Of a stretch of 64,000 nt of DNA, positions 23,719-37,100 are shown piece after piece. The DNA is from Dryocosmus kuriphilus. Its lineage: Eukaryota > Arthropoda > Insecta > Hymenoptera > Cynipidae. The notes beneath the pieces are model-generated. The model had not been told where the DNA came from and ran no database searches. It saw only the letters and a program-made list of their open reading frames with translations. Within the stretch, counting starts at the first letter, position 1; every line of letters begins with the position of its first letter. A program made the position numbers and the translations under genes. The stretch is from positions 127,811,366 to 127,875,365 of the forward strand of contig CM076192.1 in NCBI GenBank assembly GCA_038277395.1. Reading direction: 5' to 3'.

Positions 23719-24039
23719 TATTTGTTTGAAGGAAAAGATAGTCTGTGGGTATAGTTGAATATTTTCAATTTTATTATTTACTGATTTGTATAAAGTCTTG
23801 TATATCGATGAATTTGGAAAGTTCTTCATGAGTATGTACATTAAAATACCAGTCAATGGAAATGTTAAGGTCAGTACTTGCAAAAACTAAGTTTTTTAAA
23901 AGAATATGAAGTTTCTTAATTTTTTTCAAACCTTGTATATCGATGTATTTTATTGCGCTAATTGTGAACATGGTCATTAAATACACAAAAACTCCATATT
24001 CAAGATCAAAACTTGGAAAGCTACCTTTCTTACAGAGAA

Positions 24040-24540
24040 ATTTAGAAAGAGGCATGTTTGGGAGTAGCGTGTTTGTTACTTGTAAAGAAGGGATACTGCA
24101 AAAAAGTAGCATTGAGTACAAACACACTCCTATCCCCTTTCCAGTAACTCTTTTTCTCCATTATGCCCTTTCTTCACACCCAGAGAAGTAAAAAGGGGGC
24201 TTTTAAGGGAGCATTGTGTTTTGTAAAGAGGCGATACTAGAAAACGGGTACGAGTTAAATAGGAATAAGCCCCTTCCCCCTTTCCAGTAGCTCCCGTTTT
24301 ATGTATAAGAAGGGTAAAAAGGGGGTAGCGCGTTTGTTAAAAATGTTTTACTAGAAAAAACTAAAACTGTGTAGGAAGACACTCCTACCCCCTTTCCAGT
24401 AGCCTTGATTTACGTAATTCTCTTTCTACCTATCCCGAGATTTAAAAAAAGTCACATGCAGGGGGTAACGTGTTTATTAACGGGGCACTATTAGGAAAAG
24501 TTTGGTGAAATTGAAGACACTCCTAGCACCCCCCTAGTTT
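24040..24540. repeat. Tandem repeat, ~125-145-bp units
   Basis: About four diverged units. Each has a GGGGTAGCGTGTTTGTTA-like start, a 'gatactagaaaa' middle and a CCCCCTTTCCAGTAGC end, near 24056, 24200, 24320 and 24460. Confidence 0.7.
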
Positions 24541-25290
24541 AACGGAGAGCTTAATTTGAAATCACATGTTTCACGATTAAAACAAAAACTATGCGTCTTA
24601 TATAAAAGAAAAAGACTGTAGAGCAAATTTTTAGATATTTCTTAGACGAACAATTTTGCTTGTTAGCATTTTATCGCATCTTGCCGTAAATTGGAATTTT
24701 TTTAGTAAAATTTTTCACCATTAAAATAGAAAGTCTCACCAAAAGATAGTCTTCAAAGAATTTTTAGATCCTTTCGAGACGAATAAGTTTTCTTGTTACG
24801 ATTCAAACAATAACTATTCTTAATTTTTAGAAGTCACATTTTGAACAAGAGGATGTATTTAAGTGTTTTACAAAAATTAAACACACAACTCGCAGATCCT
24901 GTAATTTTTTCTTGTTAATTGCTCAACTAATAATTAAATTTTTTCTACATAAAAACAAAAAAAATTGAAGAATAAACAATACATGTTATGTAAATTTGTA
25001 AAGAAATTAGCATTTGCCATAAACCAATTTTAGGCGTTCTCTATCCCCTATGAATTCATCCAAATTTTTTTAACCCACCCAAGTGTGAAGTTATTTATGC
25101 CAATTATATAACTGTGTTTTCACTCAAAAAAAAAACGGTTCGTTCTATTTATTTACCTTATTCAAAGCCAGGGCCTTACGCACGATTAACTGGTTTCGAA
25201 TGCAAATTGAGTAATGTTGAAGAGTCGATGAAAAGAAAATAATCGATCATCAAAAGTCGTCGAGTAGTGTCGTAGGTTAGCCCGTTATTC
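24541..25290 (+). repeat. Fragments of dispersed repeats
   Basis: Positions 24600-24960 contain diverged units of the ~155-bp family found in copy A (agcaaatttttagat...gaacaattttgcttgttagcat). Positions 25145-25290 resemble 770-915. No gene was seen. Confidence 0.55.
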
Positions 25291-27220
25291 GATAGTAACA
25301 AGCAGAAAGTAATATTATGAAAAATTAATATTTTAGATAATTTTTGTATTGTTAATTGATAGAAGAAATTAAATTATTAACAATAAATCGCTTGCTTACT
25401 TTAAATTTTAAAAGTATTTAATCACCTCGAAAATTTTTGGGACTGATTCACTGAAACTGCCCTTCACAGAGTATGGAAATTTCCTGAAAAGTTTGTGAAA
25501 ATAAGTCAAATTAATCAATACGGTATCTTTTGTAAATCTCACAAATATCGACTCGTAACGTTTCGCAATTACCTTACTGGTATCATTTTTTCTTCAAGTG
25601 GCAAAAAGACACTTATTTCCCTTTTATTTGTTTTTCATTTACATACTTAAAATGAATGATGATTCTGAATTTAAATCTAATCAACAATGGTTCTGCCTCA
25701 CATTTATTATGAAATTTACTTTCAAATTAGTGTTAACTGATATTATGTAATCTACTTTGATCCACAATTATTATTTATATATAAACAGCTTTTCAGTCAG
25801 TTAAAAATTAGCTTTTTCTGTGATTACAGAGGCTCTTAGTTTCTTTAAATATTGCAACGTATATGTGCTTATTTAAAGAAAAAGAATACATCTGAAAAAT
25901 TATTCATTTTAAATGAAATTGTGCAAAGAAAACTAATTGTTCATAATTTACTGCAAAAGAAAATTGTTTAAACAAGTAATAATTGATTACATTATTGAGA
26001 TGTAAATCCTGAAAGAAAATATTACTTAATAATAAGCAGCATAGAAGAGATTTAAAAAAAAAACTAGAATTTTCTCCACCTATGCTCAATGAAAAACCAC
26101 AAATGAATATTTATTAATTGTTGAAGCAATTTTAAAATATCTCTAGCAAAAAATATTTTCATGCAATTGAATAACTATGTCCTCAAACCTAGAAACTACT
26201 GAGAATATAAACAAGTAATAATTGTTTAAACAATTAAAAAGTAGTTAAAAAGTACTTAAAAACTTGTTTCTTATCGTATAATTAATAATTACATGTACCA
26301 AAAAAGTGAAAAAAAGTCTACTTAAGAGTGAATTTGTCATAAAACTGTTATTTTCAATTTTGATGGGCCTATTTTTGGGCTCCATAGAAAGGGGTTTGGA
26401 GGGGGCACAAAATAAAAAATTATTGGATGAAACTTATTCCTTAAAGAATTCTGAAGACATGAGCATAATTTGATGTGTAAAAACTTAATAAGATAAGAAA
26501 AATGATTTTTTGCAACACATGCGTATGAGAATAGGAATGCAAAAGTGCTGGAATGTAAAACTGTCAAAATCTCACAGTACAGGAATCTGGCATTTTGTGC
26601 ACAATTTTCGGATACGAAAAAATACCATTTTTATATATATTTTGCAAAAGAATATCGTGAGTGACACGTGCGAGAAGATATTTAACTTGTGTCAATTTTG
26701 TAACACAAGATGCAGACGAAGCCGTAGTCGAATCCAAAACGAGATCCAAAAGTCAACTTCTCACACTTGTTACATAATATAATGTTTTCCCATGTTATTA
26801 GTATGGGAATTTTTAAAAGCCCAGATGCGCATGTTACAATATTGGCAAATTTAAAAAAGGATAGAAATTTTTTCTCTTGGGAACCTCACAAATTGGGTAT
26901 AAGGGGTCGTTGCCCTCTAGCACCACAAAAATCTTTGTAACACATCACCTTAATTTGAAGAAAAAAAGTAAAAAAAAAAAAAAAAATCTTCAGCCAAAGA
27001 AAGAAACCAGAAAGAATAAAATAGATTGTAATCTTCACTTTCAGTAAAAAAAAATGTACAATTATCCCTTATGAAGCTCCTACCTTTACACAAGAGTCAG
27101 CTTTTCTTTAAAACCTGCAATTCTAAGATCACTCTGCTAAATTTGGAAGCAGCAATTTACAGCAGCGTTCATTTCCCAATACATTAATGACTCGGTTCCT
27201 CGATTTCTTGAAACCTGTTG
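25291..27220. other. Region upstream of gene 2
   Basis: AT-rich, with no coding exon identified. The promoter and 5' leader of gene 2 should lie near its right end, but no convincing TATA box or initiator was found. Confidence 0.45.
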
Positions 27221-27333
27221 ATGGACGCTTCCACTGAAGAGATCGAAAGTGACATGATCGACGCGTTCCATAAAGAAGAGAGACGCCTACGTATACGTGA
27301 TCAGGGTGAAGAGGACGTCTCTGCTGTCAAAAA
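27221..27333 (+). CDS. Gene 2 exon 1
   Basis: The ATG opens 37 codons rich in Glu, Asp, Arg and Lys (MDASTEEIESDM...). The exon ends at a GTGAAA donor in phase 2. The next exon supplies the single base needed. Without splicing the frame stops four bases later, so the splice is inferred. Confidence 0.55.
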
Positions 27334-28061
27334 GTGAAAGGTTGCCTCGATCCCCACGCAATCTGAATTTCCCTTGGTAATAAACCGATCTCTCCCCCTG
27401 GAAGAACACACGCGTGCGGCCCATCGCCGAGAACGGGAGTGTTTTTCATTCAAACTTTTTGCAACCTAGCAGCGCGCCTTAAAATACAAAAAGAAAGACA
27501 ATAATTCATTATTGCAAAAGAACTATTATTTAGTCAAATTAAGAAAGGGGATGATCATGCCAGGATGATACTGAGAGGGTGCGAGAGTGGTTTTGTTTCT
27601 ATGTGAACAAAGTGGATGCTTATAAGTGTCGTTTTCCCCTTTTTTATTCCTGAATATTTTTTTAAATCATTTTTTTTTTAATTCTCCCTTTTCTGGATTA
27701 TTAAAGAATCATACAAGAAGCCTCGAAAGAAGTTATCAATGCTCAGATGGTTTCTAACGACACTCCGATGGCTGCAGATTCCGCAGAAAAGGTGAAGAAT
27801 AAATTTGAGATGAAAATGAGTTCCATGGAAGAGGATCACATGATTGAGAAGAGAAGAACTGCAACCCTTAAGGAGTGCTCGGATATTCTTCAGAGAGAAG
27901 CATCCCCTCGATATAGCAAGAAAATCTTAAAAAATCTTTTTCAAGACGAGGTATTTTAATTTTAATACTAATACTTTATCCAAATTTCATTTTTAATCTG
28001 AGAAATAATTTTTGTAAATAAAGAAAGTATCATTAATTTTGTCATTTTTAAGGCTTAACTG

Positions 28062-28110
<49 letters not shown>

Positions 28111-31100
28111 TATTGTCTTTTACATTTGATTGCTCAAGAAAAACATGCGACTGAAACATTTTTAAATAGATTAGAAAATTTAGCGTCGAAAGAGTGACAT
28201 TTAAATGATTTTTAATCATTCCTGGCCAAATATCTTTCAGCAAGACTGGAAGGAAAAAAAATTGCTAGATGATAAATTTTCGACATTTTTTTCAAGTCTT
28301 GCGTAATGTGGAAAAGCGTTAGGATAAATTTGAAAAAGTTAGTGACGGTACTTGAAAGCCTAAGCTATAAAATGAGACCAAGAAATTACAAATATCTTGC
28401 TAATTATCGAGGAATAAATAGAAATGTGAAATAATATTTTTATTTTTTCGAAACTCCATGAACGTGCAGCGAAGATAGGCAAAGGCTTGATAGTCGCATG
28501 TTTTCGCTTGTTTCAAAATTAAAGCAGCACGGACTGAGACCCATTAAGATTTCTGACACACGAGGCACCTTTTTTAATTTCAAGCAACGAGTTAAAAATA
28601 TAATTACACTGGAATAATTTATTTTTTGCATTTTAACATATAATTAGTTCCAGTCTAATTATATTTTTAAGTCGTTACGTGAAATAAAAAAGATCCTCTC
28701 GTGCCCCAAATATTGCTACATTTAAGTCGATCCTGCTATTTTTTCGCTGGAAGGCGAGTGAAGTGGTCTCATATTCGTGAACGGTACAGTATGAACCATA
28801 TTGTATAACACCAGAATTTTACAATTTTGCAATTTTCGATTACATAAACTTCCAAAGATTCGAAATAAAATAAAAGATTATTTTTTAGAAAATATGATTT
28901 CAAATGTCAAGTTTAAATTAAGAAGGTTCCTATTTAAATACTTTAAAACTGAAAACATCAATCTGGATTTAATTTTCAATTTAATAAATAACTTGATATT
29001 CTCCAAAGTTCGAAACCTTTAGAATTTTAGGATTCTAAAGTCAAACTCCTTAAATTGAGAACGGTACAAAAATTATTTAAAGAAACAAGTTAGTAAAAAG
29101 TAATTTTGTATTCAAAGTTTTCAACTGAAAAGTTTGCAATTAATTAAATAATTTTATAGAAGTTCTTAGAAAAGTGGAATTTCTTGAATATAACTCGAGT
29201 ACAAAAATTAAATAAACCATATTGCAAAAGATTATATTGCTTCTCGTCAAAAGACTTTCAAAAACATTCTTAAAATACAGAGAGAACGATTTCACAATTG
29301 GCATGTTTATCTATTTTGACTAAAATTTGATTAAATTTTTTTCCAAAATTTTTCATATAAAAAAAGTATGTCGGGGTGGGTGCTAATTTTTTTACAAATT
29401 TAATATTTATTTTTTCCGATGGATAGTTTTTTTTCAAGACGACAGAATTTGATTTCTAAAAACAGTCTGCTTTTGTAAAACAAAAGTATCCCATTAGCAC
29501 ATAAAAAGTTGTTGGAAGAGATTCAGTCTGAAGGGGGGGGGGGGGGGGGGGGGGGAATGTTTTGAATGTTAGTAAGAGGATTATGCTTATCCTTCTTTAC
29601 CCCAGTTATAAATTTTTTCTAATGTTTTCTTTTAAGACAATAACATGAAATATGATAGTTTCGAATACTCAGATGAGCTCGGGTTGAAAATAAGTGTTGA
29701 AGATTTTTTCTTAAAAATAAATATTTTCAGATATAAACTAGACAATATTAATCGAAAACTATGAACGCAAAATGAATTTTTCTGATCAATTTAACCAAAA
29801 TGATGTACAAATACGAAAGGAGGACAAAACCCACTTTGGATGGAAAATAGTGCTGAGTGACACATCCCTTCGTTGGATTTTTGATTAATATCTTCGATAC
29901 ATTTTTTCATTACAAAAATGTATTCAACAGTGATAAATACCATAAACTTTTTTAAAGTGATGTTTCACCTACAAAGAACTGTTTTCAGCGTGGCAAATAT
30001 TAGTGTTTTTACGCGAAACTTTAAAATTTCTTGTGGATCAAATCTTCCAAATTAAATTTCAGTTTCGCAAAGTTAGAAAGTTAGACTCAGAAATTCAACT
30101 TTCAATCTCTCCTATTCAATCAATGAATTTAAAATAAGATTTGTCTGTGTCTAGGTCCACTGCAATTCGATTGGCGTAGGCCGTAGAATGAATATTTTTT
30201 AGGCGAGCCTAGGGACATAATTTATTTAGAAATACAAATCATAAAATTACAATGAAGATAGATTTAAATTATTTACTTTTCAATTTATATTTCAACATAG
30301 TACAATAAATTCTAATTAAAATATGGATTTATCCCTTGCTTGTACTAAGATAAATTTTTCTCTCTAGACTCAAAAAGTGTAAAATTCCACTTTTGTGTAT
30401 AAAAAGTGATTCAACTTATTTGTTTCTATGAAGTCCATAGTAATTTGGAATACACGTGTATTCTTGGCGAAACGTGGTTAGCTCGTTGGAGACGAGGTGA
30501 GGAAAATCGAGGTGCGATCTATTCAGGGGCTCCGGTTTAATCAAGGTGTTCGACTGCCTGAGGTCCGAGACCTTGGTTTGCCTCCAGCTTTCTTCTAATT
30601 CCTTTTCTATTTTAATTAGCAAAATTGACGCGATGTCGCGATCACGATGATACTATATGGAAGCTACCGAATACCGCCCCGAGGCACGTCTTGCAGTGTC
30701 GGTATCGAGTACTTGGAATTATACCTCTTTGCCATTTAATTAATGCCAGAAGTACGCAAAGATCGGCGGTATAACTCTCGATCTTGTCATTTGATCTAGA
30801 TTCCGGATCAATGTCCCTGTTATGTTAATATTACTGCGAAAGAATAAAGAGATATCTGATCCAGTTTTATCGTTACCTTCGCTTTTTTTTATAATAGATG
30901 GATAATTAGTATATGAGATTAGATTTAATGTTCTATACTCAAATCGTTTGTGTAAAACCAGACAGAATCATCGAGATATAAAAAACGCCGCCGCCTAGTT
31001 TCTATTACTTACAACAGACCTACTAATTTTGGTAACAAAGAAGTTAAATATTTCTATCTCACCCCGCGTGGAAAAAGACCCCATTTAGCCCTTTTCCGAA

Positions 31101-34100
31101 TGGTGGCCCTCGCGGGGGGCTCACGTGGAAGATCCAGGCAGGCAAACCCACAAGGGTCCCCGCTGATGGCCCTGCTCGAGTTTACTCTCACCACTGATAG
31201 GTTAAATTTTTCTAAGTCCAAAAGTTAAAATGTTTTGACACTATACATTTTAAGGTTTATTTAGTTCAGACCTAGCAAAAATGCATTTTTGGCAAAAATT
31301 TGGTGACACTTTTTTGCAATTTGAACTTCGACAATGTGGATATTCTACGAAGGTCCACGCGGAGGGCCCAGCTCGTTTGCCCTTGAGGCTTATCGTTTAA
31401 GAATGTTAAAGTCCATCATATTATATTATTTTGACATTATAAATTTTAAGGTTTGATTAGTTCGGAGTTGCCAAAAGTGCATTTTTGTCAAAGATTGGAT
31501 GACACTTCTTTTAAAATTGAACTCTGAAAATATGGATATTCCACGAGGGCCCCCGTGGAGAGCTCTGCTGGTTGTGCGTTTTCAAAATTTTTTAATTCGC
31601 CCTCGGGGCAACCATGAGGGAAGCATTATAGAGTAGCATGTCGTTTCTATGAGGCGTCGCGGTCGCGTCGCACAGTGGTTAAAAATTGGAATTTACCCTT
31701 CATAATCGGCTACAGGTCGTATTTCTTGACCGATTTGGATGTTTTTTTTTTTTGAAATTCTCAGCATAAAATTCTTAAGAGAACTGTGGATTTCGATTTT
31801 TTAATTTTTTCCACAGAGCAACAATATATAAACAAATATAGTGACAAAATGGGCAATTTCAACTTTCTGAATTTTTATCTCACGAAAAAATATATATAAA
31901 AACTCATTATCAGTCTGAATTATTGCCCATGCATTCATAGAACAGAATTAAATCAATAAATATTTAACTTAATTATTATAAACAATTTTATAAACAAATT
32001 TCTATGAGTGCTTTTTTTTCATAGAAAAAAATTTTTTCTTTACGATAATTGCAAGTAGATTCCATAAGAGTCATATTTGGTAACAAAAAGTTAGCATTAG
32101 TTAATAATTAACATTTTTATAAACAATTTTATAAACAAATTCTTCATAATTGAGATTTTCTCACAGTAAAAGTCATTTTTCTGGCCGAAAGTGATTCATA
32201 GTCCTCTTTAGAAACATTTATATACTGTAAGTGTTATAAATAAACAATATAAATTGTTAATAACAATTAAATTAAACAATCCCCCCAATCGGTCGTTTTA
32301 TGGTGGAAATAAATGGGATTTTCTTTAATTATTATAATAATTAATTAGAGTGACATTTGTTGCGATGACTAACCAACAAAATTAAGCAATAAATAATTTA
32401 CAAGATTGTTATAAAAACAATTTTATAACTAAAATTTTTCATTTTCTATGGTAAAAAGGACAGCTTTCCACTGAAATAATCGGCAATAAAGTGACAGTTG
32501 TTGCAAAATTCAATGTGGAGCATTAGATAATAACTTGTGTAATTGTTATTAACAATTTTTGCAAAAATCGTATTGTATTGCTATAAGAAACTTAGTATAA
32601 ATTAATTGCCATCGTCAACGAAATTAGAATTCAGAACATAGAATTTAGAAAATAGTTCATGAATTCCTGGATTCGAATTTTGCAATTAATTTATCTAGTT
32701 CTTGGTCAAGTTCAACTTCAACTTTTTCCCATTCAGGCTTCAAGGATGCAATAAAAAGATCTGAAGACTCAAGAAGTTTGTGAATCAAGTCTTCCATAGT
32801 ATGCAATCGAGACATTTTTCGAGTATTAAATTGTCGAATGTATTTAATATCCTTGTTCCTGGCTTCGGAAGCTTCTTCGGAATACATGCCGATTGGCAGC
32901 ATAAAATTCTCCATAATCTTTCCCCCATGTATAAGAATTTTGTGAACTGAAGAAGGCATATAGTGCCAGGGATATAAGCTCACATACAGTTTTGCTGCAC
33001 TAAAAGCATACTCTTCAAAGAAGAGAGGGGGGATTTTCCTTCTACTAGCCAGCATCTGCAATATGTTTCTAAACATCTTAATGAGTTCTCTATTAACTCC
33101 TGTTATTTCTGCGGTTTTGTCAACGTCTGAGAAAAACCTGCGAGCCGTATTACCACAATTAGAATTGCCAGATCCTTGACTTGGTTGATCAATTATCAAA
33201 CCCATTTTTCTTTGAAAGTCGTTGCAAATTCTTTTCTTATCTTCTTGCATCATTTCTTTATCCTCCTTCATGGATACACTCCATTTGCAGACTCTTAGCC
33301 GATAAGCAATGTGGAGTATACACTCCATGAATCGTATCCAGGCATGTAAAGTCGAAAGACCAAACTCAAAATTGGAGCTGATTACTTTCTTCTGCTTTAC
33401 ACGGTCTAAGTCATTCATTTGAGATGGTGTCGCTCTGCAAATGTAGCAAGTAGAAGATGATGGTGTATCAGTGAGAGCTGTGCAAACTTTTCCATCCAAC
33501 ATCGTCAACTTCATTTCCGTTGTAACTGTGTACACGCCATTAGTCGTACTAACTGTTGTGGGTCTAAGATTTTGAACTTGAGTCTTAATATTTTTAATTT
33601 CTGCTTTAGTCAATTCCTTTGTTTCCTTTGCATACTTAATCATAATAGGTATGCATCGTTTTGGCGAGGAACTATGAGGATTCATCCAAACTGTTTCTTC
33701 TGTGTCCTTTACTTTTAACAATATTGGCACCATTGATGCTGTAAATAACGAGTCATCAGTCAAGTTATTGTTATTGAACTTCTGATTGTATTTTGCTTCA
33801 GTTGAAAGTCCATCAATGCCGTACTTAACTTCAAAGTCCAAATAAGTTATCTTCAATCTGTTCTCTGAAGCTGGAAGACATAAGTTAGGATCTTTAAAAA
33901 GTCGTTGAATTGTGTGATCAATAAGAGACTGAATCTCAATCGTGGCTCCTTCTTCCGAAATTTGAATATTTGCAGGATAGCAATCTTTTTTAACTTCTAT
34001 TAATTTCGGATAGATAGGATAAATGTCAGCCTTTCTAGTTTTAGCCTGTGAATGGATTGTTTCATACTGAAACTTTGATAGCCTGGCCTGTTGCATTAAA

Positions 34101-37100
34101 GCCAAAGCTTCTTCTGAAGAGTATGAGACATATGGTTCACATTCAGATTTATCTGAAATGTTGAAATGTTCAGTTTCTTCAGATTTTAAAAGAGCGAGTA
34201 TTTCATTTGCAGTTTTTTTTTCTCCCACTCTTTCGTAAATTGCGCAGAAATGCATCCTGTATTTCAACAGCCGTGAAACACTCTTCAATGGACATTAATT
34301 TCCGCCTCTTTGTCGCAGAAGAAGCATCCTCAAACTTTATATTCGAAGTCTTCCTTCCTCCTTTTGATTTTGTCTCAGAAAATGAAACTAAAAAATCAGT
34401 GCTTAGCCACTTTTCGAACCTTTTTTCAAAGTGACTTTTTGTGCTTAAAGATTCTTTCCATTTTTTCTGAAATACTGGCAAGAAATATAGCTTCAAATTA
34501 TTAGCTACTATTTTTAAGCGCTCAGGATCAAGACTGTACTCAGTTTGTATGAAATTTAACAAACTTTGTACGTTGTCAGTACCCTTATTAGTAATAAGAA
34601 TATCAGAAAGGACTTTCTTACGTACTCTAAGAGTATCCATAATGAAAACTGATTACCAACAACAAAAAAAAAGAAAACAAAAGCAGAAAACAAAGGAACA
34701 AAACAAAATAATAAAACAATAATAAAGAAAATAATAATAAGAGAGTAATACTCAATGGTACAAACCTGCGCAAAATACGTTTAAATGATGCCGAAAGCAA
34801 ATCATATAAAGGTAATTTGACCGCAACCCCTTTTACTTTTATAAAGTAAAAGCCTAACTTCTCTTGTGAGAGCTCCAGCTGCGCTGCGAGACATCCACCT
34901 AGCGGTGAATTACATAACCACCATTAGATTTGATTAGAATAGAATAGATTATATTAGATTAGATTAGATTAGATTAGATCAGATTAGATTAGATAAGTTT
35001 AGATTTGATTTGATTAGATTAGATTATACTGGATTAACAAGATTGTTATAGACAATTTGTTATGAAAATTGTTAATAACAATTACACAAGTTATTATCTA
35101 ATGCTCCACATTGAATTTTGCAACAACTGTCACTTTATTGCCGATTATTTCAGTGGAAAGCTGTCCTTTTTACCATAGAAAATGAAAAATTTTAGTTATA
35201 AAATTGTTTATAACAATCTTGTAAATTATTTATTGCTTAATTTTGTTGGTTAGTCATCGCAACAAATGTCACTCTAATTAATTATTATAATAATTAAAGA
35301 AAATCCCATTTATTTCCACCATAAAACGACCGATTGGGGGGATTGTTTAATTTAATTGTTATTAACAATTTATATTGTTTATTTATAACACTTACAGTAT
35401 ATAAATGTTTCTAAAGAGGACTATGAATCACTTTCGGCCAGAAAAAAAAATGACTTTTACTGTGAGAAAATCTCAATTATGAAGAATTTGTTTATAAAAT
35501 TGTTTATAAAAATGTTAATTATTAACTAATGCTAACTTTTTGTTACCAAATATGACTCTTATGGAATCTACTTGCAATTATCGTAAAGAAAAAATTTTTT
35601 TCTATGAAAAAAAAGCACTCATAGAAATTTGTTTATAAAAATTGTTTATAATAATTAAGTTAAATATTTATTGATTTAATTCTGTTCTATGAATGCATGG
35701 GCAATAATTCAGACTGATAATGAGTTTTTATATATATTTTTTCGTGAGATAAAAATTCAGAAATTTGAAATTGCCCATTTTGTCACTATATTTGTTTATA
35801 TATTGTTGCTCTGTGGAAAAAATTAAAAAATCGAAATCCACAGTTCTCTTAAGAATTTTATGCTGAGAATTTCAAAAAAAAAAACATCCAAATCGGTCAA
35901 GAAATACGACCTGTAGCCGATTATGAAGGGTAAATTCCAATTTTTAACCACTGTGCGTCGCTCCTGGATTGCCCTCATGAGCCCCTGATGGCATAAGGGA
36001 AATCCATGCGAGCCCCTTACGAGGGCCCACTTCAATTTTTCACACGGGATGTATCAATAATATACGAAAGAAATAAAAATTATAAGATCAATTAATAAGC
36101 CTGATATTCAAAGAATAGTGATTATTTCAACATTATTTTCTTTATTAAATTTTTTTATGAGAATTATTAAATTGTATTTAAAAACTATCGATTAAAAAAT
36201 GTTTTAATAAAAAAGAAAAAAGAAATAAAATATAAAAAAAAGAGCAAAACCAATTTATATTTCTTACATACCTATAATATTTTTTTGAAATTGGCTACAA
36301 ATTCGCCTCTTATTTATTTCCCTCAAAATATTAAATTTTTGCTTTGAAATAGAAATATCCGGAAATATCTATTGATTTTTTTTCACAATCCAAGCTCAAA
36401 ATTTAAAGTTAAAAAGAATGATCCTATTCAAAAAATAAGTAGTTTAAAAAAATGGATAATGTAGGTGACATGCGCTTACAAGGGTTTCGTATAGACTATA
36501 TAAATATATTATCTAAAGTATTTAAATTTTGTATTTTTTATAATTATTACTGTGCAAACTTACTCACTTTAATAGATTGATAAGGAAACCAATAATAAAC
36601 CAAACTTACATTTTTCTCTTTACTCCCAAATCTCAACATCTCAAGTAAAGCCTATTATGCCCCAAACAATAAGTTCCAAATCGCAAGTCCAAAACTTTAA
36701 GGCTCAGAACTATGAGTAAATATAAGTAAAATACATAAGACTCAAAATATAAAGCCTAAAAGCATCTCAAACACTATGTTCCAAATTACTCGTATAAGTC
36801 CCAATAGCCATAAGACTTAAATTGAGATGGACGGACGGTCACCCGACCCGATGTATGAGATTTTTAACCCGGTTCTACGAATCCCTGGAAAGCAGAAACT
36901 TTAAAAAATACCAAAAAATCAAAAAATTTTGACAAAAAATTACTCTTGGCGTCCTCTAAATTATAATATTTTTACAAAAAAAAATTTGAAATATACAATA
37001 TTTTTATGAAAAGTATACAAGGCAAAGAATAATTAAGAAACCCACGGATAACGTTTATTTTAATAAAATGACTGAATGTTACAAGAATGGCCTTGCGAAG

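Larger units (their letters stand above)
31671..35955 (-). mobile_element. RAG1/Transib-type DNA transposon with CACAGTG ends
   Basis: The element is 4285 bases long. Both ends read CACAGTGGTTAAAAATTGG inward. The flanks are CGTCG (31666-31670) and CGTCG (35956-35960), a 5-bp GC-rich target duplication as known for Transib. The terminal inverted repeats run about 890 bases (31671-32559 and 35064-35955) and are nearly identical by eye. The only gene is a RAG1-core-like transposase on the - strand. It lies in an intron of the Nox-like gene, antisense to it. No RAG2-like partner is present. Confidence 0.85.
31062..36050. mobile_element. Older MITE-like repeat split by the RAG-like transposon
   Basis: The two pieces are 31062-31670 and 35961-36050. 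The left end CACCCCGCGTGGAAAAAG is the approximate complement of the right end CAATTTTTCACACGGGATG, and both are rich in GGGCCC/GAGGGCC blocks. The left piece contains two diverged ~190-base tandem units (about 31200-31390 and 31395-31600). No coding capacity was found. Confidence 0.5.

Noticed and set aside
34203..34225. Programmed -1 frameshift in the transposase
   Set aside because: The two frames are related by a +1 shift at A9, so a classical -1 slippery site does not fit.
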